64,000 nt of DNA from Toxotes chatareus (lineage: Eukaryota; Chordata; Actinopteri; Toxotidae), in NCBI GenBank assembly GCA_016801885.1, contig CM028888.1, positions 7,238,501-7,302,500 on the forward strand. The letters are read 5' to 3'. The position numbers were made by a program, and so were the translations under genes. The notes under the pieces were generated by a model, which ran no database searches, had not been told where the DNA came from, and was given only the letters and a program-made list of their open reading frames with translations. Positions 51,201 through 61,443 of this stretch are shown piece after piece (the first letter of the stretch is position 1; every line of letters starts with the position of its first letter).

Positions 51201-54200
51201 AAAAATTTTTTGACTTTTTTTGTCCGATTTTGACGCCTTACTATACTATGACGTTTTTTATGACTTTTTGAGGTCAAAAAAAATTTGACTTTTTTGTCCG
51301 ATTTTGACGCCTTACTATACTATGACGTTTTTTATGACATTTTGAGGTCAAAAAATTTTTTGACTTTTTTTGTCCGATTTTGACGCCTTACTATACTATG
51401 ACGTTTTTTTATGACTTTTTGAGGTCAAAAAAATTTGACTTTTTTTGTCCGATTTTGACGCCTTTACTATACTATGACGTTTTTTTATGACTTTTTGAGG
51501 TCAAAAATTTTTTTGACTTTTTTGTCCGATTTTGACGCCTTACTATACTATGACGTTTTTTTATGACATTTTGAGGTTAAAAATTTTTGACTTTTTTGTC
51601 CGATTTTGACGCCTTACTATACTATGACGTTTTTTGACATTTTGAGGTCAAAAATTTTTTGACTTTTTTGTCCGATTTTGACGCCTTACTATACTATGAC
51701 GTTTTTTATGACTTTTTGAGGTCAAAAATTTTTGACTTTTTTTGTCCGATTTTGACGCCTTTTTCCGGACTATACTATGACGCTTTTTTTAGACTTTTTG
51801 AGGTCAAAAATTTTTTTTGACTTTTTTGTCCGATTTTTTGACGCCTTTACTATACTATGACGTTTTTTTTATGACTTTTTGAGGTCAAAAAAAAAATTTT
51901 GACTTTTTTTTTGTCCGATTTTGACGCCTTACTATACTATGACGTTTTTTATGACTTTTTGAGGTCAAAAATTTTTTTGACTTTTTTGTCCGATTTTGAC
52001 GCCTTACTATACTATGACGTTTTTTATGACTTTTTGAGGTCAAAAAAAACTTTTTGACTTTTTTTCCCGATTTTGACGCCTTACTATACTATGACGTTTT
52101 TTTGATGACATTTTGAGGTCAAAATTTTTTTGACTTTTTTGTCCGATTTTGACGCCTTACTATACTATGACGTTTTTTATGACTTTTTGAGGTCAAAAAT
52201 TTTTTGACTTTTTTTGTCCGATTTTGACGCCTTTACTATACTATGACGTTTTTTATGACTTTTGAGGTCAAAATTTTTTTGACTTTTTTGTCCGATTTTG
52301 ACGCCTTTACTATACTATGACGTTTTTTATGACATTTTGAGGTCAAAAAATTTTTTGACTTTTTTTGTCCGATTTTGACGCCTTACTACTATACTATGAC
52401 GTTTTTTATGACATTTTGAGGTTAAAATTTTTTTGACTTTTTTGTCCGATTTTGACGCCTTACTATACTATGACGTTTTTTTATGACATTTTTGAGGTCA
52501 AAATTTTTTTGACTTTTTTTGTCCGATTTTGACGCCTTACTACGGCCATATGACGTTTTTTATGACATTTTGAGGTCAAAAAATTTTTTTTTTGTCTTTT
52601 TTGTCCGATTTTGACGCCTTTTTTTGACTATACTATGACGTTTTTTTATACTTTTTGAGGTCAAAATAAATTTTGACTTTTTTTGTCCGATTTTGACGCC
52701 TTTACTATACTATGACGTTTTTTATGACATTTTGAGGTCAAAAATTTTTTTGACTTTTTTGTCCGATTTTGACGCCTTACTATACTATGATGTTTTATGA
52801 CTTTTGAGGTCAAAAATTTTTTGACTTTTTTGTCTGATTTTGACGCCTTACTATACTATGACGTTTTTTATGACATTTTGAGGTCAAAAATTTTTTTGAC
52901 TTTTTTTGTCCGATTTTGACGCCTTACTATACTATGACGTTTTTTATGACATTTTGAGGTTAAAAAATTTTTTGACTTTTTTTGTCCGATTTTGACGCCT
53001 TACTATACTATGACGTTTTTTATGACATTTTGAGGTCAAAAATTTTTTGACTTTTTTGTCCGATTTTGACGCCTTACTATACTATTACGTTTTTTTATGA
53101 CATTTTGAGGTTAAAAATTTTTTTTTTGACTTTTTTGTCCGATTTTGACGCCTTACTATACTATGACGTTTTTTATGACATTTTGAGGTCAAAAATTTTT
53201 GGACTTTTTTGTCCGATTTTGACGCCTTTACTATACTATGACGTTTTTTATGACTTTTTGAGGTCAAAAATTTTTTTGACTTTTTTCTCCGATTTTGACG
53301 CCTTACTATACTATGATGTTTTTTATGACTTTTTGAGGTCAAAATAATTTTTTGACTTTTTTTGTCCGATTTTGACGCCTTACTATACTATGACATTTTT
53401 TATGACATTTTGAGGTCAAAAATTTTTTGACTTTTTTTGTCCGATTTTGACGCCTTACTATACTATGACATTTTTTTATGACTTTTTGAGGTCAAAAAAT
53501 TTTTTGACTTTTTTGTCCGATTTTGACGCCTTACTATACTATGACGTTTTTTATGACTTTTTGAGGTCAAAAAAAATTTTGACTTTTTTGTCCGATTTTG
53601 ACACCTTACTATACTATGACGTTTTTTTTTTGACTTTTGAGGTCAAAAATTTTTGACTTTTTTTTGTCCGATTTTGACGCCTTACTATACTATTACGTTT
53701 TTTATGACTTTTTGAGGTCAAAATTTTTTTTTTTTTTTTTCCCGATTTTGACAGCTTACTATACTATGACGACGTTTTTTATGACTTTTTGAGGTCAAAA
53801 AGTTTTTTACTTTTTTTGTCCGATTTTGACAGCTTACTATACTATGACGTTTTTTTATGACATTTTGAGGTCAAAAATTTTTTTGACTTTTTTGTCCGAT
53901 TTTGACGCCTTACTATACTATGACGTTTTTTTTGACTTTTGAGGTCAAAAATTTTTTGACTTTTTTGTCCGATTTTGACGCCTTACTATACTATTACGTT
54001 TTTTATGACTTTTTTTGAGGTCAAAAAATTTTTTTGACTTTTTTTGTCCGATTTTGACAGCTTACTATACTATGACATTTTTTATGACTTTTTGAGGTCA
54101 AAAATTTTTTTGACTTTTTTGTCCGATTTTGACACCTTACTATACTATTACGTTTTTCATGACTTTTTGCGGTAAAAATTTTTTTTGACTTTTTTGTCCG

Positions 54201-57200
54201 ATTTTGACACCTTACTATACTATGACGTTTTTTATGACATTTTGAGGTTAAAAAATTTTTTGACTTTTTTGTCCGATTTTGACGCCTTTACTATACTATG
54301 ACGCGTTTTTTGACATTTTGAGGTCAAAAATTTTTTGACTTTTTTTGTCCGATTTTGACGCCTTACTATACTATGACGTTTTTTATGACTTTTTGAGGTC
54401 AAAAAAAATTTGACTTTTTTTGTCCGATTTTGACACCTTACTATACTATGACGTTTTTTATGACTTTTTGAGGTCAAGAAGTTTTTTTACTTTTTTTGTC
54501 CGATTTTGACAGCTTACTATACTATGACATTTTTTATGACTTTTTGAGGTCAAGAAGTTTTTTTACTTTTTTGTCCGATTTTGACAGCTTACTATACTAT
54601 TACGTTTTTCATGACTTTTTGCGGTAAAAATTTTTTTTGACTTTTTTTGTCCGATTTTGACACCTTACTATACTATGACGTCTTTCATGACATTTTGAGG
54701 TTAAAAAATTTTTGGACTTTTTTTGTCCGATTTTGACGCCTTACTATAGTATGACGTTTTTTTATGACATTTTGACTTAAAAAAATTTTTTGACTTTTTT
54801 TGTCCGATTTTGACGCCTTACTATGCTATGACGTTTTTTATGACTTTTTGAGGTCAAAAAAAATTTGACTTTTTTTGTCCGATTTTGACACCTTACTATA
54901 CTATGACGTTTTTTATGACTTTTTGAGGTCAAGAAGTTTTTTTACTTTTTTGTCCGATTTTGACAGCTTACTATACTATGACGTTTTTTATGACATTTTG
55001 AGGTTAAAAAATTTTTGGACTTTTTTTGTCCGATTTTGACGCCTTACTATACTATGATGTTTTTTGACTTTTTGAGGTCAAAATTTTTTTTGACTTTTTT
55101 TGTCCGATTTTGACGCCTTATTATACTATGACGTTTTTTTTATGACTTTTTGAGGTAAAAAAAAATGTGACTTTTTTTGTCCGATTTTGACGCCTTACTA
55201 TACTATGACGTTTTTTATGATATTGTGAGATCAAAAAAAAAAACTTGACTTTTTGTCCGATTTTGACGCCTTACTATTCTATGACGTTTTTTATGACATT
55301 TTGAGGTCAAAAATTTTTTTGACTTTTTTTGTCCAATTTTGACGCCTTACTATACTATGACGTTTTTTATGACTTTTTGAGGTCAAAATTTTTTTTGACT
55401 TTTTTTGTCCGATTTTGACGCCTTACTATACTATTACGTTTTTTATGACTTTTTGAGGTTAAAAATTTTTTTGACTTTTTTTGTCTGATTTTGACGCCTT
55501 ACTATACTATGACGTTTTTTATGACTTTTTGAGTTCAAAAATTTTTTTGACTTTTTTTGTCCGATTTTGACGCCTTACTATACTATGATGTTTTTTATGA
55601 CTTTTTGAGATTAAAAATTTTTTGACTTTTTTTGTCCGATTTTGACGGCTTACTATACTATGACGTTTTTTATGACTTTTTGAGGTCAAAAATTTTTTTT
55701 GACTTTTTTTGTCCGATTTTGACGCCTTACTATACTATGACGTTTTTTTATGACTTTTTGAGGTCAAAAATTTTTTTGACTTTTTTTTTTCCCGATTTTG
55801 ACGCCTTACTATACTATGACGTTTTTTATGAGATTTTGAGGTCAAAATTTTTTTTGACTTTTTTTGTCCGATTTTGACGCCTTACTATACTATGACATTT
55901 TGAGGTTAAAGAATTTTTGGACTATTTTTGTCCGATTTTGACGCCTTACTATACTATGACGTTTTTATGACATTTTGACTTAAAATTTTTTTTTGACTTT
56001 TTTTGTCCGATTTTGACGCCTTATTATACTATGACGTTTTTTTATGACTTTTTGAGGTCAAAAAAATTTTGACTTTTTTTGTCCGATTTTGACGCCTTAC
56101 GGCCGTATGACCTTTTTTATGACATTTTGAGGTCAAAACATTTTTTTTGACTTTTTTTGTCCGATTTTGACGCCTTACTATACTATGACGTTTTTTTTTT
56201 TTACTTTTTGAGGTCAAAATAAATTTTGACTTTTTTTGTCCGATTTTGACGCCTTACTATACTATGACGTTTTTTATGACATTTTGAGGTCAAAAATTTT
56301 CTTGACTTTTTTTGTCCGATTTTGACGCCTTACTATACTATGATGTTTTTTTATGACTTTTTGAGGTCAAAAATTTTTTTGACTTTTTTTGTCCGATTTT
56401 GACGCCTTACTATACTATTACGTTTTTTATGACATTTTGAGGTTAAAAAATTTTTGGACTTTTTTTGTCCGATTTTGACGCCTTACTATACTATGACGTT
56501 TTTTATGACATTTTGAGGTCAAAAAATTTTTGGACTTTTTTTGTCCGATTTTGACGCCTTACTATACTATGACGTTTTTTATGACTTTTTGAGGTCAAAA
56601 ATTTTTTTGACTTTTTTTCTGCCGATTTTGACGCCTTGCTATACTATGATGTTTTTTATGACTTTTTGAGGTCAAAATAATTTTTGACTTTTTTTGTCCG
56701 ATTTTGACGCCTTACTATACTATGACATTTTTTATGACATTTTAAGGTCAAAAAAATTTTTTTGACTTTATTTGTCCGATTTTGACGCCTTACTATACTA
56801 TGACATTTTTTATGACTTTTTGAGGTCAAGAAGTTTTTTGACTTTTTTGTCCGATTTTGACAGCTTACTATACTATGACGTTTTTTATGACTTTTTGAGG
56901 TCAAGAAGTTTTTTGACTTTGTTTGTCCGATTTTGACGCCTTACTATACTATGACGTTTTTTATGACATTGTGAGGTCAAAAATTTTTTTGACTTTTTTT
57001 GTCCGATTTTGACGCCTTACTATTCTATGACGTTTTTTGACATTTTGAGGTCAAAATTTTTTTTGACTTTTTTTGTCCAATTTTGACGCCTTACTATACT
57101 ATGACGTTTTTTATGACATTTTGAGGTAAAAAAAAAATTGACTTTTTTTGTCCGATTTTGACGGCTTACTATACTATGACATTTTTTATGACTTTTTGAG

Positions 57201-60200
57201 GTCAAAAAAATTTTTGACTTTGTTTGTCCGATTTTGACGCCTTACTATACTATGACGTTTTTTATGACTTTTTGAGGTCAAAAATTTTTTTGACTTTTTT
57301 TGTCCGATTTTGACGCCTTACTATATACTATTACATTTTTTATGACATTTTGAGGTTAAAATTTTTTTTGACTTTTTTTGTCCGATTTTGACGCCTTATT
57401 ATACTATGATGTTTTTTATGACATTTTGAGGTCAAAAAATTTTTGGACTTTTTTTGTCCGATTTTGACGCCTTACTATACTATTACGTTTTTTATGACTT
57501 TTTGAGGTAAAAATTTTTTGACTTTTTTTGTCCTTTTTTGACGCCTTACTATACTATGACGTTTTTTATGACATTTTGAGGTCAAAATAATTTTTGACTT
57601 TTTTTGTCCGATTTTGACGCCTTACTATACTATGACGTTTTTTTTTTTACTTTTTGAGGTCAAAATAAATTTTTACTTTTTTTGTCCGATTTTGACGCCT
57701 TACTATACTATGACGTTTTTTTTGACTTTTTGAGGTCAAAATAAATTTTGACTTTTTTTGTCCGATTTTGACGCCTTACTATACTATGACGTTTTTTTTT
57801 ACTTTTTGAGGTCAAAATAAATTTTGACTTTTTTTGTCCGATTTTGACGCCTTACTATACTATTACATTTTGAGGTCTTACTAAAACGTGACTTTTTATG
57901 GTCTAGTTTGATGCCTTACGGTCATATGACATTTTGAGGTCTTAGCAAAATCTGACTTTTTTTGGCCTATTTTGACGCCACATTACATGATTCCATTACA
58001 TAAGGTTGATCCAGAGATACTGTATGAAATATTTACATTAAAAGTTTGAATAGGCATTGTGCTTGCCACTGCTCCTTCTCGATCGCATTTTTCTTCTTGT
58101 TTTGTATTTTTTTTGTTTTCCTTGTCCTTCTGTTCTTTTTGTTTGTGTCATTTTTTCTTTTTTTGTTCTTCCTGTTGGTGAGGAAGGTTTCTTACTTTTT
58201 GGTCATGAAACACTGTATTTTGCATATTTATTTTGGAATGTATTTTATTTCATTTTTTGTATTACTATTTTGGGTTACTGCAACTGCTGATTGAGAAAAA
58301 TGAATAAATTAAACATTTGTTACGTTGTACTTTTTTCACTTTTTACTTTGCACGTTTTCCATGCATGTATGAATGAAAAACTGGAAAAAAAATTTTATTT
58401 GGTATTGAAAAAAGTATCATTCAGGAAACTCTCCTAATAACTCCAGAACTTGACTGTGAAACATTTTTTTAAAATGTTCTTCAGTATCAATCCAGTGATA
58501 GAAAAAAGGGGCTCTGGTTATAAGCTAGCCAGTAGCTATCTGACTCCATGACAACATTATATTTCCTGTATACACCCAAACAGTGGGACTTGTAGTTCCA
58601 AAACATCAACTTACAATGGTATGAAGCAACCACCACAGTAGAGTGTCAGCAGAACAGCACTTACCTCTGTTTGATGCTCTGGTTTTCTCCTCCACGCAGC
58701 AGCTCATCTTTCTCCGTGTTGTCTATAGTCAGTTTACAAGCCAGGTTAGCTTTCCTCCACGCTGTCTGGTTACTGGAATCCACAGGAAAAATAATACAGA
58801 CATCAACTTTGAGTTGACTCTGTAGTTTCCGTTTTAGTTTTCTTCATCTCATCTGCTTTGTTTTGTCTGATGATGTTTTGTGTACATACAGTTTAACCCC
58901 AACAATGCCAGGTCCAAAACGGTGCTGGTTTTTTTGCATTATTTTTTTTTAACATTTTTGCATTTATCTGCCTTTCAAAGTTTTATTAGTTCAAGATGTC
59001 AACGTACTGCACATTTTCCTTTTCAGGATAACTAGAAAAAGAGGAAACATTTAATGTGAATTAGGGATCCACATTTTTTCACTTCTGATCCAATCCCGAT
59101 ACCTGAATTTGGATATCTGCCGACACCGATACTATTCCGATACCAGAGCTCTGTTTGCTTTAATATTATTATTATTGTTGTTGTTAATTTTACATGATGC
59201 TGTAATAAATCTTCTTCACAGGCAAGTATATATACGAATCTATGCATATATGTCCCAAAAGGCAGCTTGAGGTAAGTATAAGGTCAGAAAAGAAAGTCAG
59301 ATAAACAGGAAATCCTGTTAACAGTCAACATTTATTAAATTCAAGACAGATACCCATAAAGGGTAACCTTCATTTAGACTACCCCTCTCCAAATAAAATA
59401 GAAATAGAAAGGGCTACTTGATCTGATCAGCACAAATTAAGTATACTGGCTCTTGTAGGAGCAACAAGGTTTTTCAAATCTCAAACATCCTGAGGGGCGG
59501 AAGCTCACTCACGGTTCGTTTTCTTCCTGCTGTACCTCGAAGGGACATAAGTCTGTGAGTAATAAATTGTTGGTGTGTGAATTACCTGTATGACTTTCCT
59601 GTTATGCTGTCCCGCTTTGGTTTAATGTGCTTAAAAGTTAATAGTGGGACCGATACTAACGCGCTAGCCCGTCAATGGGATTCTCCATATTATGTTAGCA
59701 TCGAGCTAATCGCTACTTATTACCACTTGTAGGTCGCGACAGAGCTTCTGCCCCTCAGTACAACGGCTTTGCAAACATTGCACGTTGCTGTCTTGCTCTG
59801 AGGTGTTTCTAGTGCAAAATATTTCCACACAACGGACATGTTGTGCTGAAAAGTTGGTTAGCCACGGTGCTGCTCAATGCTCGCCTGCTAGCTGCCTGGA
59901 AGCTGTGGAGTGGATTTCCTGAACGGCGGCGTGTCTCATTACTCCGTGTCACATTGAGACACGCCTCTGTTCAGGAAATCCATTCCACATTTTGCAGCCA
60001 GTTAGCAGAGCAGCCAAGAGGGAATCAGTCATTTCAGCAGCAACATTAGAGCACAGACATGGTTCATGGATTGGAAATCTCCGCAGGTTGGTTCGGAAAT
60101 TTCCTACCCGTAATTTATGTTGGCATCGGAACCCGATACAGATACTGGATCGGATCGGCCCCATCACACACACCAGTCAGTTCACTCATTTCGTCACTGG

Positions 60201-61443
60201 GCTGAACACTGGCATTTTAATGGGATTGATAATGTTAATAAAGTCAGTGATTTCATGGGGGAAATGAAGATGCTTGCTGTGTGTGTGTGTGTGTGAGTAA
60301 ATACACCTCAGCATCTGCCTTCGCTGGCTCTCTGCCTCTGCCTGAATGGCCTGTCTGTCCGTCTCTCTGTCCTGCTCTCTGGCCATCTGCTCCAGATCCT
60401 GAAAACAACAACGACACACCACATCAAATAAAACAATTTAGACTTTAAGCAAGAAATCTGTCACCTGTCACACACGACACAATGTGCATGTGTGGCCAAG
60501 GCTGACCTGTATTCTGAGCCTGAGCTTGTTGAACTTCTCTTTGACCTGAGAGTTGAGCTCCCTGAGAGCAAACTGAGGTCCGGGGCAATCCCTGATGTCC
60601 TGCAGATAGCGCGCGCGCACGCACGCACACACACACACACACACACACAAAATTAAGTGCTATGTCTTAATGATTACATAAGGTTGATCCAGAGATATTG
60701 TATGAAATATTTACATTAAAAATAACAAATGTCTGTCTGAACAAAGCTAACACAACTAATTTTTGTTTTTGGAAAATACAACCTACTTGAACCAATCTTC
60801 TAGTGACTGTGAATTATAAGTAGGTGCTCAGCCCATTTACTGATTTCTGCAAAACACAGTACCTTTTTTTGGTTGATTTTTTGGTATTGATCACAAAGTA
60901 AAAGTACAAGTCTAATCTCTCTCCTTTTTTTAAAGTCTCATGACATGTCCTTAGATCCTGCATCAGTGAAGCAGTCTTCCTGAGATAATCTGTTGGCATT
61001 TGCTCCCACTAAATTTTAGATGTGCTCATCTGACAGTGTTTCTGTTGTAATGGAGGTACGTTGCGTTATGCTTGTCATTTAAACGCAGGAAAAACTTCCC
61101 ACAAACTTCTCCGCACTTTCACATTTGCAAATGCCTCACAGAGACATCGAGTGAATAATAAATCTGAAGGAAATGAAGTCAAACAAAGTTATTATCATTA
61201 CAATAATGAAAACAAAACGTGCACTTTTTCATGGTTTTGACTGTTAGCGAGTTAGCGTTAGCTTCGTGGACACGTCTCCTCAATAAAACCGATACCAGCT
61301 TGAGCAAAAAATAAATAAGTGAACAAATGAATAGACAATGACACGTTTTCAGCTTTTACCTGAATCAGTGCCTTGATTTCTAGGTCATATTTTATAATTT
61401 CTTGTCCACAAATTCGGACGTGAACGTCCACGGAAGATGCCAT
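42206..61443 (-). CDS. bnip1: Vesicle transport protein SEC20 (BNIP1)
   Basis: Six coding exons on the minus strand: 61443..61360, 60599..60507, 60398..60307, 58772..58665, 42625..42507 and 42402..42206 (693 nt, 230 aa; human has 228). All junctions are GT-AG and phases agree. It starts MASSVDVHVRICGQEI, has long helices (REQDRETDRQ, WRKANLACKLTIDN), a SNARE helix (ISRMMAEQVKQSEDTI to TNEEFKNMTG) and a C-terminal membrane anchor (about 205-222), ending KKRLFPFI. Sec20 is an ER t-SNARE that works with syntaxin 18, USE1 and SEC22B in Golgi-to-ER transport; human BNIP1 also has a BH3-like segment that binds BCL2 proteins. Intron 4 is about 16 kb and almost wholly satellite, against introns of 0.1-2 kb elsewhere in the gene. 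Confidence 0.96.
42835..57978 (+). repeat. Tandem satellite array of about 75-bp units
   Basis: About 14.5 kb of repeats, roughly 190-200 units by length. A typical unit runs gacgttttttatgacatttt, gaggtcaaaaatttttttgac, ttttttgtccgattttgac and gccttactatactat. T-runs vary in length from unit to unit and cause most of the period variation (about 72-80 bp). The plus strand is very T-rich. Every unit contains a gtcaaaaa...tttttgac palindrome. Variant units exist: cttaaaa instead of ggtcaaaa, gacagctt instead of gacgcctt, tcaagaag instead of tcaaaaa, and tacggccatatgac instead of tactatactatgac. The array lies wholly in intron 4 of bnip1. Open frames of 60-106 codons across it are only translated repeats (Lys/His/Arg-rich on the minus strand), not genes. 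Confidence 0.98.
42979..43584. mobile_element. hAT-like non-autonomous insertion in the satellite
   Basis: Non-satellite DNA interrupts the array near its left edge. The left end reads cccgcggctccagagccgca then tgtggctctttcatcc. The right end, on the reverse strand, reads caggggtcagcaaccttaaa, then an aaagagccatttggacc block. CAGNGGTCAGCAAC ends and GGCTCTTT text are typical of a hAT-group element known from many vertebrate genomes. The left terminus has lost its first bases. No transposase frame is present. Satellite units continue on both sides. Confidence 0.65.
57995..58043 (+). repeat. 49-bp direct repeat, copy 1
   Basis: Begins attacataaggttgatccag and is matched with one difference by 60673-60721. 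It starts 17 bp after the last recognisable satellite unit. Confidence 0.85.
59061..60170. mobile_element. Degenerate DNA-transposon-like element in bnip1 intron 3
   Basis: The left end (ttagggatccacattttttc, then gatccaatcccgatacctg and ccgataccagagc) and the right end (gatactggatcggatcggcc) carry the GATCCGATnCCGATAC text seen at the ends of an abundant fish repeat. The ends are loosely inverted with respect to each other. The interior has no transposase. It contains a long hairpin at 59905-59988. Limits are approximate. Confidence 0.5.
59905..59988. repeat. Inverted repeat with 34-bp arms
   Basis: 59905-59938 (gtggagtggatttcctgaac, then ggcggcgtgtctca) pairs with 59955-59988, with three mismatches and a 16-nt loop. 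Weaker complementarity continues outward for about 30 bp on each side (ctgctagctgcc against ggcagccagttagcag). Confidence 0.85.
60610..60650 (+). repeat. (GC)n/(CA)n microsatellite
   Basis: gcgcgcgcacgcacgcacac passing into a CA run, right at the acceptor side of bnip1 exon 2 (exon begins at 60599 on the minus strand). The acceptor therefore has a purine/pyrimidine alternating tract in place of a normal polypyrimidine tract. Confidence 0.85.
60673..60721 (+). repeat. 49-bp direct repeat, copy 2
   Basis: Matches 57995-58043 with one C/T difference. The two copies bracket bnip1 exons 2, 3 and 4. Confidence 0.85.

Noticed and set aside
45175..57205. Many open frames of 60-106 codons across the satellite (Lys/His/Arg-rich or Tyr/Phe-rich)
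   Set aside because: They are the same repeat translated over and over, change frame with T-run length, and have no start context or splice structure.
42835..57978. Regular repeats that might suggest a CRISPR array
   Set aside because: There are no unique spacers between repeats, the units are contiguous, and the DNA is vertebrate.
58046..58294. Hydrophobic Phe/Leu-rich open frames just right of the satellite
   Set aside because: They come from a T-rich low-complexity stretch and have no family motif or partner exon.
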